Shown here piece after piece: positions 18,077 to 26,670 of a stretch of 64,000 nucleotides of DNA (the first letter of the stretch is position 1; every line of letters starts with the position of its first letter). The DNA lies in contig NZ_QNRJ01000001.1 in NCBI RefSeq assembly GCF_003315075.1, positions 353,158-417,157 of the forward strand. The letters run 5' to 3'. The position numbers and the translations under genes were made by a program. The stretch comes from Rossellomorea aquimaris. GTDB taxonomy: Bacteria > Bacillota > Bacilli > Bacillales > Bacillaceae_B. Under the pieces are notes generated by a model. It was not told the origin of the DNA and made no database searches. It saw only the letters and a program-made list of their open reading frames with translations.

Positions 18077-18478
18077 TCAAAATAATTGAAACTTTAATTT
18101 ACCTTCGATTACTTTCTTCTGGTTCTGATTGACAGCAAAAACTTTAAAATGTAAGAGATCATCCTGTTTTTCTGATACTTCCGCTATCAATGTAATGACA
18201 TCGTCCAAAAAGACCATCCCTTTAAAGCGGACGGTGTACTCTTTGATAAATCCTTCTTCATAATGATCACTAAAAAGCTTGGAGACATTGCCCATTGTCC
18301 ACATGCCATGAGCAATGACTCCTGGAAGACCCAGTTTATTGGCTTCATCATCGATCGTATGAATGGGGTTATAATCCCCCGATGCTCCTGCATATTTGAT
18401 TAAGTCGATTCTCGAGACTGGAGATAATTCAACAAGGGGAAGGGTTTCACCTATATTAAGGGATGATAGTTTAGTCAT
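18077..18478 (-). CDS. MaoC-type (R)-enoyl-CoA hydratase/dehydratase
   Basis: 133-residue hot-dog fold protein. The hydratase motif is clear: YAGASGDYNPIHTIDDEA supplies the catalytic Asp/His pair near residues 35-40, followed by VIAHGMWTMG. It starts inside the stop codon of the preceding gene (ATGA overlap), which points to a heterodimer with that product, as in HadAB-type dehydratases. Last gene of the fatty-acid operon. Probably acts on (3R)-hydroxyacyl-CoA. Confidence 0.85.
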   Translation of the reverse strand: MTKLSSLNIGETLPLVELSPVSRIDLIKYAGASGDYNPIHTIDDEANKLGLPGVIAHGMWTMGNVSKLFSDHYEEGFIKEYTVRFKGMVFLDDVITLIAEVSEKQDDLLHFKVFAVNQNQKKVIEGKLKFQLF

Positions 18479-18933
18479 TTTCCCAACCTCTCTCTGACCG
18501 CTTCAGTGATAATCACAATCGCCTCGGAGGCGAAAATCCTCTTCCCTCCTGAGTCTTCACCGATGTCTTCGATTACCAGAAAACCAAGTGTTCCACCCGA
18601 TCCTTTCCGCTCATAATAATCTTTTATCTCCGTATAACACTGAATACATTCCCCAACCTTCAGTGGTCTTTCATAGTGAAAAGTTTGTTCCCCATGAATT
18701 AACCCGACGTTCGGTAAATGAAAACCCTCAATCGTTCCATAGTCAAGCACTCTCGGAAAAGTGGGGGGAGCGATATTCCCCCTGTATCTAGAACTCTTTC
18801 CTGCTTCTTCATCCACATAAATGGGATGTGGATCACCGATGGCTTCGGCAAACTTACGAACCGCCCCTTTTTCCACACAATTTTCTACGGAAGGTGAGCG
18901 TTTACCGATATAAGCTTGAAACATATCCTTCAC
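18475..18933 (-). CDS. MaoC-like N-terminal (FAS1-like) dehydratase domain protein
   Basis: 152 residues with the FAS1_DH pattern: FAEAIGDPHPIYVDEEAGKS near residue 30, IAPPTFPRVLDY and GLIHGEQTFHYERPLKVGE. In mycobacterial HadA-type subunits this half gives substrate binding while the partner gives catalysis. The four-base overlap with the downstream MaoC gene fits such a pair. The physiological substrate is an inference from the operon. Confidence 0.82.
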   Translation of the reverse strand: MKDMFQAYIGKRSPSVENCVEKGAVRKFAEAIGDPHPIYVDEEAGKSSRYRGNIAPPTFPRVLDYGTIEGFHLPNVGLIHGEQTFHYERPLKVGECIQCYTEIKDYYERKGSGGTLGFLVIEDIGEDSGGKRIFASEAIVIITEAVRERLGK

Positions 18934-18945
18934 CTCTTTCTCCCA

Positions 18946-19704
18946 TTAGGCTTTCGGCCCTCCAGCTACGTAGAGGATTTGTCCATTAACGAATGACGAG
19001 CTTTCATCCGCAAAAAACGCCACTGCATTCGCTATATCTTCCGGCTGCCCGCTTCTTCCGACAGGAATTCCTTGAAGACTCGCTTCCACCAGTTGTTCAA
19101 AGGGTATTCCGATTCGCTTCGCCGTTTCCCTGGTCATTTCCGTTTCGATGAATCCGGGGGCAACTGCATTGGTCGTTATACCCAAAGGACCAAGCTCTAT
19201 AGCCAAAGTTTTCGTTAAGCCTTGAAGACCCGCTTTAGCCGTGGCGTAATTTGCCTGGCCGCGGTTACCCAGTGCAGAGGTAGACGAAATATTAATCATA
19301 CGGCCATACCTGTTTTTCACCATATAACCTTGTGCGGCTTTCGCTACGTTAAATGATCCTTTCAAATGCACATCCATGACCGTTTGCCAATCTGTATCGG
19401 TCATTTTAAATAGCAGGTTATCCCTTATGACTCCTGCATTGTTGACGACTATATCAACGGAGCCGAAACTTTCATAGACTTCTTTTAGGGCCACTTCTAC
19501 TTCCTCGGATTCTACTACATTCGCAACTTTTGTATATATTTCATACTCTCTCAATTCCTCACTGACTTCCAAAAGTGCCTCTTCATTTACATCAAGGATG
19601 GCAACCCTTGCCCCTTCTTCTGCAAAGAGCTTGGCAATCGCTTTACCGATCCCCCGGCTCCCGCCTGTTACTAAAGCTACTTTTCCTCTGAATCTTTCAC
19701 CCAT
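18946..19704 (-). CDS. SDR-family 3-oxoacyl-(ACP/CoA) reductase, FabG-like
   Basis: 252-residue NAD(P)-dependent dehydrogenase. TGGSRGIGKAIAK is the cofactor loop, NNAGV follows near residue 85, and the catalytic Ser plus YATAKAGLQG (Tyr-x3-Lys) lie near 140-155. ATG 19704 is preferred because GGAGGT lies 7 bases upstream and two earlier ATGs overlap that site. With the adjacent dehydratase pair it could interconvert 3-keto- and 3-hydroxyacyl-CoAs. Confidence 0.86.
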   Translation of the reverse strand: MGERFRGKVALVTGGSRGIGKAIAKLFAEEGARVAILDVNEEALLEVSEELREYEIYTKVANVVESEEVEVALKEVYESFGSVDIVVNNAGVIRDNLLFKMTDTDWQTVMDVHLKGSFNVAKAAQGYMVKNRYGRMINISSTSALGNRGQANYATAKAGLQGLTKTLAIELGPLGITTNAVAPGFIETEMTRETAKRIGIPFEQLVEASLQGIPVGRSGQPEDIANAVAFFADESSSFVNGQILYVAGGPKA

Positions 19705-19725
19705 TTTCATTACCTCCATATCGCT

Positions 19726-20901
19726 TTAAACAAATTGGCCCACTTTCACATGCCCTTTTAATAGATTCCTTGAAATGATCAGTTTTTGAATTTCATCCGT
19801 ACCATCATAAATCCGCCACAATCTTGCTTCACGATACCAGCGTTCAATGGGGAGCTCTCTTGTGTAGCCCATCCCTCCGTGAATTTGAAGGACCCGATCC
19901 ACTACCCGGTTTCCCATGTTCGATCCGTACAGCTTGGCAATCGAAGCAACATGGCGATTATCTTCTCCTTGATCCAACGTGAATGCTGCATTTAACACAA
20001 GCCACCTGGCTGCTTCAATTTCCACGGCAGAGTCAGCGATCTGCCATTGAATCGCCTGTCGATCCGCAATTGGCTTTCCAAATGTCTCTCTTTCCTTTGA
20101 ATAATCAATAGCCATTTGGAGTAAACGTTCCGCTGCTCCTACTGCTTGTGCCCCAACAATCCAACGTGCGAACCCGATCCATTCCAAGCCCAGATTGTAA
20201 CCACCATCGATTTCGCCGAGAATATTTTCTTCAGGTACCCGCACGTCATCAAAAAACAGACTGGCCGGTCCCCATTCCCCCATGGTATGAATGTATTCAG
20301 ATGTCCACCCCATGCTTCGATCGGCAATAAAACAGGTTACTCCGTCCCGACCCGTTTGCCGATGCTTTTCCTTATCGGTCACCGCCATGACCATGACAAA
20401 GTCTGCTTCATTTCCTCCTGTGATAAAGGTTTTTTCCCCATTCAACACCCATTCATTTCCATCCTTCACCGCGGTCATCCGAATGTTCTGTGTATCGGAT
20501 CCTGCTCCCGGTTCCGTCATGGCAAAACAGGACTTTTTCTCTCCGTTTATCGTGGGGATCAAATAGTTCCTCTTCTGTTCTTCGTTTGCATAGTATAGGA
20601 TGTTGTCTGCGTAACCACCGAAACTGAAAGGCACAAAGGTTTTGGAGATTTCCATATAAACAATGGCCATCATCATTTGCCCGAGATCCGCTCCACCGTA
20701 TTCTTCTGGTGTATTGATACCCCAGAACCCTGCTTCCTTTGCTTTTAACTGCAGATCTTTTCTTTTTTCCGGGGAAAGACTTGGTTTTCCTTCCCGTTCA
20801 TTTCTTAGCACTTCATTTTCTAAAGGTATTAGTTCTTTCTCAACAAATTTACGGATGGTTTTTTGGATCATCCTTTGTTCATCTGATAACCGTAAGTTCA
20901 T
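19726..20901 (-). CDS. Acyl-CoA dehydrogenase
   Basis: FAD enzyme introducing the 2,3-double bond in acyl-CoA, 391 residues. CFAMTEPGAGSDTQNI and WVLNGEKTFITGGNEADF are the flavin/substrate motifs, and QIHGGMGYTRELPIERWYREARL with IYDGTDEIQ ends the domain. Distinct from the ACAD10/11-like gene at 26.7 kb. A possible TetR operator lies just upstream at 20930. Confidence 0.9.
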   Translation of the reverse strand: MNLRLSDEQRMIQKTIRKFVEKELIPLENEVLRNEREGKPSLSPEKRKDLQLKAKEAGFWGINTPEEYGGADLGQMMMAIVYMEISKTFVPFSFGGYADNILYYANEEQKRNYLIPTINGEKKSCFAMTEPGAGSDTQNIRMTAVKDGNEWVLNGEKTFITGGNEADFVMVMAVTDKEKHRQTGRDGVTCFIADRSMGWTSEYIHTMGEWGPASLFFDDVRVPEENILGEIDGGYNLGLEWIGFARWIVGAQAVGAAERLLQMAIDYSKERETFGKPIADRQAIQWQIADSAVEIEAARWLVLNAAFTLDQGEDNRHVASIAKLYGSNMGNRVVDRVLQIHGGMGYTRELPIERWYREARLWRIYDGTDEIQKLIISRNLLKGHVKVGQFV

Positions 20902-20929
20902 CCCGTTTGCCCCCTATTAGATGGATTGT

Positions 20930-20947
20930 ATACTAACTACTCAGTAT
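20930..20947 (-). promoter_or_regulatory. Candidate TetR operator (third, degenerate copy)
   Basis: ATACTAACTACTCAGTAT is an 18-bp imperfect palindrome (7 of 9 positions symmetric) sharing ATACTAAC with the sites at 24265 and 28767. It sits between the quinone oxidoreductase gene and the acyl-CoA dehydrogenase gene. Confidence 0.45.
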
Positions 20948-21921
20948 TATGGCTGCAGGATTACCTTTCCTACCGTTTTTCTTGCTTGCATGAGTGTATG
21001 GACCTTAGCTGCTTCTTCTAAAGGAAATACATGACCAACCGTTACTTTCAATTCTCCGGACGCGACATAATGAAAGATTTCATGAAGGGTTTTCTGGGTT
21101 AGTTCGGCATCTCTCATGAGAGGAGGGAGGAAGAACCCGATAACAGACTGATTCTTTGCCATCAAAGAAGACGGATAAAATCTGCTCTGTTCCCCGCTTG
21201 CTACTCCGTATATGACCATTCTCCCGAAATAGTCGAGACATTTTAACGTCTTATAGAAAACATCACCGCCTGCCATCTCCAATGCCAGGTTTACACCTTT
21301 TCCATTTGTGGCTTCCAGAACTTTTGCTTCCCAGCCATCCTGAGTGTAGTTGACTAATACGTCTGCCCCCATGGCCCCTGCAAGACTTAATTTCTCTTCT
21401 GTACTGGCCGTGGCGATGATCTTACCTGCACCAAAACGTTTTGCCAGTTGGACGGCAAGCAGTCCAACGCCACCAGCCGCTGCATGAATGAGGACGATTT
21501 CTCCCTGCTGCAACCTTCCCAAGGTTTTTAATATATGATAGGCACTTAATCCTTGAACAGGGATGGCGGCCGCTTCTTTGAAATCCAATCCATATGGCAG
21601 GGGGATCACCGACCGCTCATCTGTCAGGGCAAATTCTGCATAACCTCCTGAGTCCATCATGGCTACAACCCGGTCTCCTCTTTTCACCCTCGTCACGTCT
21701 TCCCCCACTTCTGTTACAATTCCTGCCACTTCGGCACCTGGAATGTATGGCAGAGGGGTTTTCACCACATATTGCCCCTCACGACGAGCCGTATCAGCAT
21801 AGTTGACTGCAGAGGCCTGTACTTCAATTACGACTTCTTTCCCTCGAGGCAATGGAATATCAATCTCCACATTTTCTAAAACATTGGGACCACCGAACTC
21901 TTTGAACTGAATCGCTTTCAT
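20947..21921 (-). CDS. NADPH:quinone oxidoreductase-like MDR protein
   Basis: Medium-chain dehydrogenase/reductase of the zinc-lacking QOR group, 324 residues. VNYADTARREGQY near residue 40, PGAEVAGIV near 60, and the nucleotide-binding IHAAAGGVGLLAVQLAKRFG near 145 are diagnostic. Possible roles are enoyl-CoA or enone reduction or aldehyde handling within the acyl pathway; sequence does not decide. Confidence 0.87.
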   Translation of the reverse strand: MKAIQFKEFGGPNVLENVEIDIPLPRGKEVVIEVQASAVNYADTARREGQYVVKTPLPYIPGAEVAGIVTEVGEDVTRVKRGDRVVAMMDSGGYAEFALTDERSVIPLPYGLDFKEAAAIPVQGLSAYHILKTLGRLQQGEIVLIHAAAGGVGLLAVQLAKRFGAGKIIATASTEEKLSLAGAMGADVLVNYTQDGWEAKVLEATNGKGVNLALEMAGGDVFYKTLKCLDYFGRMVIYGVASGEQSRFYPSSLMAKNQSVIGFFLPPLMRDAELTQKTLHEIFHYVASGELKVTVGHVFPLEEAAKVHTLMQARKTVGKVILQP

Positions 21922-21932
21922 TTTAACGCCTC

Positions 21933-22709
21933 CTATTTTCCTGAAAAAGATGGTCTTCTTTTTTCTTTAAACGCTGAAACTCCCTCGGCATGATCTTCCG
22001 TTGAAATCATCAATGTTTGTGTGATTCGTTCCTGTTCAAGTATTTCATCCAATGATGTGGTGAATGAACGATCAATCATTTTCTTCATCATTCCATAGGC
22101 TTTACTTGGTCCCAAGGCTAATTCTCTAGCCCAATCAGTTGTTTCCTCTTCAAGTCTTTCAGAAGGAACCATACGGTTTACCACACCTAAGTCATACATT
22201 CTTCTTACAGCTACAGGTTCACCTGAAAAGAAGAATTCTTTCGCTAAATGAGAGCCGATGATGCGTGGAAGAAAATACGAACCTCCTCCATCGGAAATAA
22301 GACCTACTTTAGAGAAACTTAAAGCAAATTGACTATCTTCTGAAGCGATGATCAAATCGCAGGCAAGGGCTAAATTAAAGCCGGCACCTGCTGCAAAGCC
22401 GTGTACCGAGGCGATGACCGGTTTATCTATTTCTTTTATTGCTTTAATGCATGTATTTAATATCCCGATGTGTTCATAGACTTCGGTTGATGTGGCGCTT
22501 CCCATCGTTTTCACGTCGCCGCCTGCAGAAAAGGCCCTCCCGGCACCGCGAATCACAACGGCTCTGATTTCCTGATTATGTTCTGCCTGCTCTAGTGCTT
22601 CAACGATTCCCGTAAGCATGTTCTCATCAAAGGAATTCAAGCTATCCGGTCTGTTTAATGTCAATGTAAGCACCCGGTCAGTGGTTTCTATTAGTAAAGA
22701 GGATTTCAT
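21933..22709 (-). CDS. Enoyl-CoA hydratase/isomerase
   Basis: Crotonase-fold enzyme of 258 residues hydrating 2-enoyl-CoA. GRAFSAGGDVKTMG near residue 58 forms the first oxyanion element, and SVHGFAAGAGFNLALACDLIIA near 105 the second. DGGGSYFLPRIIG near 140 has Asp rather than the catalytic Glu at one position, as in PaaG-like isomerases, so isomerase activity is possible. Part of the minus-strand run from 24241. Confidence 0.87.
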   Translation of the reverse strand: MKSSLLIETTDRVLTLTLNRPDSLNSFDENMLTGIVEALEQAEHNQEIRAVVIRGAGRAFSAGGDVKTMGSATSTEVYEHIGILNTCIKAIKEIDKPVIASVHGFAAGAGFNLALACDLIIASEDSQFALSFSKVGLISDGGGSYFLPRIIGSHLAKEFFFSGEPVAVRRMYDLGVVNRMVPSERLEEETTDWARELALGPSKAYGMMKKMIDRSFTTSLDEILEQERITQTLMISTEDHAEGVSAFKEKRRPSFSGK

Positions 22710-22732
22710 CGTTTTCGTTCATCTCCTTGTCT

Positions 22733-23809
22733 TTATTCCTGGCGATCGAATGCAGCTTGATTTCCCAGGGTGATCAAAGATTCCGCAAACCGATCAAATT
22801 GAGAAAATCGTGAATCTCTGGTTTGCCCCATCTTAAAGCGGTAATAGATTTGTTGCACAATGACTGCGAGCTTAAAGTAAGCAAAAGATAAATAAAAATG
22901 GATATGGTTCACGTCCCTTCCGCTTTTCCTGGCATACTCTTCGATAAATTGCCTTCTGGTGTAAAAACCGTCCATAATCGTTACTGGAGGCTTCCCCAGA
23001 CCGAATTTTAATAACTCGGGATCATCATTTTGTATCCAATACCCCATAGCAACACCTAAATCAGCAAGAGGATCACCAACGGTCGCCATCTCCCAGTCAA
23101 ATAACCCCACCATGGATTTCAGGTCAGAAGAAAACATGGCATTGTTTAATTTAAAATCATAATGAATGATTGTCGATACAGCATTTCCTGGAACATTCTT
23201 TATCAACCACTGTGTCAGCTGATCCACTTCACGAATCTCACTTGTTTTGGCACGCTCGTAACGTTTGATCCATCCGTGTACTTGTCTCTCCATAAAATGT
23301 TCGGGCTTACTGATTTCATGAAGAGTTGTTTTTCTGTAATCAATGGAATGAAGTTCCACCAGTTTAGAAACCATTTCCTCCGATATTTCCCTGCAGACAT
23401 CTGGTGTGACATGGAGATGCGGGGGAAAGGAAGTATCAAACACTTCACCCCTTTTTCGCTCCATGATAAAAAATGGGCTGCCTACGATCCTTTCATCATC
23501 AGAGAATACATACGGCTCCGGTGTAACCCCGAATACTGGTTGAATTTCTGCAAGAATCCTATATTCTCTTTTCATATCGTGGGCCTTCGGGGCGACGGGT
23601 CCTAATGGAGGACGCCTCAGTACACCTTCCCATTCGCCCATTTTAAGTAGATACGTAAGATTTGAGTGTCCTGCAGAAAATTGTTTAATAGACAGCTCTT
23701 CATGAAGGAGGCGAGGGAAATGTTCATTCAAAAAGTTTTTTAGATTGGTGGTATTCAGTTCTTCTCCTTCTCGCACCGATACCGTTTCATACCCTGTTTT
23801 TTCAGACAT
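22733..23809 (-). CDS. ACAD10/11-type acyl-CoA-linked phosphotransferase (APH family)
   Basis: 358-residue aminoglycoside-phosphotransferase-fold kinase. FSAGHSNLTYLL (residues 44-55), RRPPLGPVAPKAHDMKREY (65 on), the catalytic loop IIHYDFKLNN (H216, D218, N223) and metal-binding FDWEMATVGDP (D238) match the N-terminal kinase domain of human ACAD10/ACAD11 and LvaA of Pseudomonas putida. Those enzymes phosphorylate 4-hydroxyacyl-CoA so that it can be converted to enoyl-CoA. Here the kinase is a stand-alone gene; its presumed dehydrogenase-fold partner lies at 26671. HYD replaces the common HGD in the catalytic loop, which varies within the family. Confidence 0.85.
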   Translation of the reverse strand: MSEKTGYETVSVREGEELNTTNLKNFLNEHFPRLLHEELSIKQFSAGHSNLTYLLKMGEWEGVLRRPPLGPVAPKAHDMKREYRILAEIQPVFGVTPEPYVFSDDERIVGSPFFIMERKRGEVFDTSFPPHLHVTPDVCREISEEMVSKLVELHSIDYRKTTLHEISKPEHFMERQVHGWIKRYERAKTSEIREVDQLTQWLIKNVPGNAVSTIIHYDFKLNNAMFSSDLKSMVGLFDWEMATVGDPLADLGVAMGYWIQNDDPELLKFGLGKPPVTIMDGFYTRRQFIEEYARKSGRDVNHIHFYLSFAYFKLAVIVQQIYYRFKMGQTRDSRFSQFDRFAESLITLGNQAAFDRQE

Positions 23810-23824
23810 CTTATCCCTCCAACA

Positions 23825-24241
23825 TTAAGAATATTCAGTTTTTAACGGGCGCAAATGAGTGTTTAACTGATTCTTTAACAACTCAGGGATCATTTTGCTT
23901 TGCTGCTCAAGAAAATCAAAATAAACGATCACCGCATTCCCTTTTGCAATCAATTGATGAGTGTTCGCACAGGAGATTTCATGTTCTAACTGAAAGCTCT
24001 TTGATCCAATTTTTGATAGATAGGTGGTGATCTTTAACTCTTGATTAAAATACCCTTGTGATACAAAATCACATTTGGTTGAAGCCAGAATAAAACGCCA
24101 GTCTTTCACATCCATATCAAATCCGAGTGATTGAAAGAATTTAATTCTTGCTTCTTCTAAATAAACAAAATAAGTAGCATTGTTGATATGACCTAATGCA
24201 TCCGTTTCGCAAAATCTACTCGTTACCGTAATGGTTTCCAT
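23825..24241 (-). CDS. Acyl-CoA thioesterase, 4HBT family
   Basis: Hot-dog thioesterase of 138 residues. VTSRFCETDALGHINNATYFVYLEEAR holds the catalytic Asp and the 4HBT signature near residue 10. ATG 24241 follows AGAAGGTG; GTG two codons upstream is the alternative. First gene of the operon behind the operator at 24265. It may release CoA from dead-end intermediates. Confidence 0.84.
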   Translation of the reverse strand: METITVTSRFCETDALGHINNATYFVYLEEARIKFFQSLGFDMDVKDWRFILASTKCDFVSQGYFNQELKITTYLSKIGSKSFQLEHEISCANTHQLIAKGNAVIVYFDFLEQQSKMIPELLKNQLNTHLRPLKTEYS

Positions 24242-24264
24242 TAGCACACCTTCTTCCTCTATAA

Positions 24265-24282
24265 ATACTAACCAGTCGGTAT
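24265..24282 (-). promoter_or_regulatory. Candidate TetR operator upstream of the thioesterase operon
   Basis: ATACTAACCAGTCGGTAT, an 18-bp imperfect palindrome, nearly identical to the site at 28767, including the flank GTATGTTnAATTC. It lies between the tetR terminator and the thioesterase start. Confidence 0.65.
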
Positions 24283-24289
24283 GTTAATT

Positions 24290-24321
24290 CAAAAGGAAAT
24301 CCTCTACATGATTTCCCCTTT
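24290..24321 (-). terminator. Terminator after the TetR gene
   Basis: On the minus strand GGAAATC pairs with GATTTCC around an 8-base loop, followed by TTTTG. It overlaps the tetR stop region and separates two transcription units. Confidence 0.65.
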
Positions 24322-24886
24322 ATTCTGACTCAATCCCTTTTAGTACCATATCGACAAAAGTCCGGGCAATTTCCTGATCGGATTTCGCACCATCAGGTTT
24401 ATACCATTGATAGCTCCAGTTCATCATACCCAGAATTCCAAAGGCTACAATCGATACGTCAAAGTCCTCATGAAAGTCTCCGTTCTTCCTACCTTCTTTC
24501 AGGAGAGTTTCTATATTATAGCGATACATATCCCGCTTAGGCTCAATTGCATCCAGACTTTCCTGACTCAAGTGCCTCATTTCTCTAAAAAACACTTTGG
24601 CACTCGGCCCTTGCTCTTTAATATCCAAAATGGAAAGATGGACAATATCATATAGCTTTTCCATGTAGCTCTTCCGATCGTCCCCAAGTACTCTTTCCTG
24701 TTTAGATAATAAGCCATCAATATAGCGCATATGAATTTCCCTTAACAGTTCTTCCTTACTGGAAAAATAGTAATAGAATGTTCCTTTCGTTACACCGATG
24801 GATTCTACGATGTCCTGGATGGAAGTAACGGTAAACCCTTTTTCATCAAATAAGCGTACAGCATGTTCTGTAAGTTTTTCTTTCAT
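24320..24886 (-). CDS. TetR/AcrR family regulator of the acyl-CoA regulon
   Basis: 188-residue repressor. The helix-turn-helix TSIQDIVESIGVTKGTFYYYF near residue 22 is typical of TetR proteins that sense acyl-CoAs (FadR type). ATG 24886 is chosen because GAGAGGA lies 6 bases upstream; the frame extends five codons further without support. It lies 44 bases after the acyl-CoA synthetase gene. Repeated ATACTAACC...GGTAT palindromes at neighbouring promoters are its likely operators; the ligand is probably an acyl-CoA. Confidence 0.85.
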   Translation of the reverse strand: MKEKLTEHAVRLFDEKGFTVTSIQDIVESIGVTKGTFYYYFSSKEELLREIHMRYIDGLLSKQERVLGDDRKSYMEKLYDIVHLSILDIKEQGPSAKVFFREMRHLSQESLDAIEPKRDMYRYNIETLLKEGRKNGDFHEDFDVSIVAFGILGMMNWSYQWYKPDGAKSDQEIARTFVDMVLKGIESE

Positions 24887-24930
24887 CTGAAATCCTCTCA
24901 ATCTGCAAATATCACCTGAATTATATCATA

Positions 24931-26529
24931 TTACCTCACACTATCACGCAGAGCTCTTCGCAATATTTTCCCAACACTCGTCTTAGGAAGCTCCTCACGA
25001 AACTCAATGATTTTTGGAACCTTGAATGATGACATATTCTCCTGACAGAAATAAACCAATTCCTCTTCAGTTGCCTGTTTCCCTGACTTTAAGACGATCA
25101 CTGCCTTAACGGTTTCACCTCTATAAGAGTCCGGGACACCAATTACGACCGCTTCCTGTACGCTTGGATGCTCGTAAATGATTTCCTCGACTTCCCGGGG
25201 ATACACATTGTATCCTGATGCGATGATCATATCTTTCTTTCGGTCCACAATGGAAACATAACCTTCTTCATCCATTCGGGCGATGTCTCCCGTGTATAGC
25301 CAGCCATCTCGAAGGGCGTGTGCAGTCTCTTCAGGTAAATTCCAGTAGCCTTTCATGACTTGAGGGCCTCTAATAATGAGTTCGCCAACATCTCCTAAAG
25401 GAACCTCCAAAGTGCCGGTTGCTAAATCGACTACCTTATAGTCTGTGGATGGTAATCCAATTCCAACGGTTCCGGGCTTTCTTTCAGCAAAAGCAGGGTT
25501 GCAATGAGTCGTTGGTGAAGCCTCTGATAAACCGTATCCCTCTAATATTTTCGCTCCTGTTTTCTTTTCAAATTGATTCAATAACTCTACTGTCATTGGG
25601 GCGCTTCCGCTATTACAAATCTTTATTGAATCAATGCCGTACTCTTCTGCCTGCGGATGATTGGTGATCGCCACGTACATAGTCGGAACACCTGGAAACA
25701 GGGTGGGCTGCTCGTTCTTAATCGTGGTTAATACTTCGGTCAATTCGAACCTGGGGAGTAAGATCATTTCATTTGCCGAATAGACTGCAAAGTTCATACA
25801 GGAATTCATCCCAAATACATGAAAGAACGGAATCACACTCAGGCTTCTTTCTTTCCCTGTTTCGATGCTGTCTTTAAAGAAGAATTGGCTCTGAATGACA
25901 TTTGAAAGAATGTTTTTATGAGTGAGCATGACTCCCTTGGATGCCCCGGTAGTTCCACCCGTATATTGAAGCACTGCCACATCTTCTTCAGGATTGATCA
26001 ACACTTGGGATACTTCACCATCCCCCACCCTTAAAAATTCATCAAAGGAGTAGTCCGAAGCGCTGTTTTCCCCCTGGAGGCTGACTACGATAATCGTTTT
26101 GATCTCTGTTTCCTGTTGTATGGATTTGACCATAGGATAAAAACGGTCCAATACGACGATTGTCTCTGCCCCCGAGTCGTTAAGCAGATGGATTAATTCC
26201 CTCTCAACCGACATCGGATTCACCTGTGTGACAATTCCCCCGGAGGTAAGGATCCCATAATAAGAGATTACATATTGGGGACAGTTCGGAAGCATGATCG
26301 CCACTCTGTCTCCTTTCTTCACTCCACTATGTTGAAAGGATGAAGCAAGCATGGTGACGGCACCCTGAAGTTCACCATACGTGATCCGTTTTTGATAAAA
26401 GCTGATACATGGATGAGCAGGGAATGAAGTAACGGTTTGTCGAAGCATTTCTGGTATTGAAAAATCCACCACAGGAATTTCAGTTTCAAATGTCTCAGGG
26501 TAATGACTGAGCCAAGTTTTAGTTGTCAC
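24931..26529 (-). CDS. Long-chain fatty-acid-CoA ligase
   Basis: AMP-forming synthetase of 532 residues. YTGGTTGASKGVMLTH near residue 190 is the P-loop, GYGLSEASPTTHCNP near 330, TGDIARMDEEGYVSIVDRKKDMI near 415, and PKTSVGKILRR near the end carries the catalytic Lys. It feeds the downstream acyl-CoA pathway and precedes tetR. Related to Bacillus LcfA/LcfB, but I cannot assign which. Confidence 0.9.
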   Translation of the reverse strand: MTTKTWLSHYPETFETEIPVVDFSIPEMLRQTVTSFPAHPCISFYQKRITYGELQGAVTMLASSFQHSGVKKGDRVAIMLPNCPQYVISYYGILTSGGIVTQVNPMSVERELIHLLNDSGAETIVVLDRFYPMVKSIQQETEIKTIIVVSLQGENSASDYSFDEFLRVGDGEVSQVLINPEEDVAVLQYTGGTTGASKGVMLTHKNILSNVIQSQFFFKDSIETGKERSLSVIPFFHVFGMNSCMNFAVYSANEMILLPRFELTEVLTTIKNEQPTLFPGVPTMYVAITNHPQAEEYGIDSIKICNSGSAPMTVELLNQFEKKTGAKILEGYGLSEASPTTHCNPAFAERKPGTVGIGLPSTDYKVVDLATGTLEVPLGDVGELIIRGPQVMKGYWNLPEETAHALRDGWLYTGDIARMDEEGYVSIVDRKKDMIIASGYNVYPREVEEIIYEHPSVQEAVVIGVPDSYRGETVKAVIVLKSGKQATEEELVYFCQENMSSFKVPKIIEFREELPKTSVGKILRRALRDSVR

Positions 26530-26560
26530 AAAATCATTCCTTCCATTTCAGATTACTAAT

Positions 26561-26579
26561 GTACCAATTAGGTTTGTAC
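26561..26579 (-). promoter_or_regulatory. Weak fourth operator candidate
   Basis: GTACCAATTAGGTTTGTAC is a 19-bp imperfect palindrome before the acyl-CoA synthetase gene. It resembles the other sites but has an extra central base and few matching positions. Confidence 0.2.
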
Positions 26580-26670
26580 CTTTCCAATACGCCTTAGAGC
26601 ATTTGATTGAGAGATCGCCGACCATTTCCTCTCATCCTTCTTGTAATCTCTTCATCATCCTACTCTCTTC

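Noticed and set aside
20146..20598. 150-codon frame antisense to the acyl-CoA dehydrogenase
   Set aside because: Mirror frame of a conserved enzyme, with Cys/His-rich nonsense composition.
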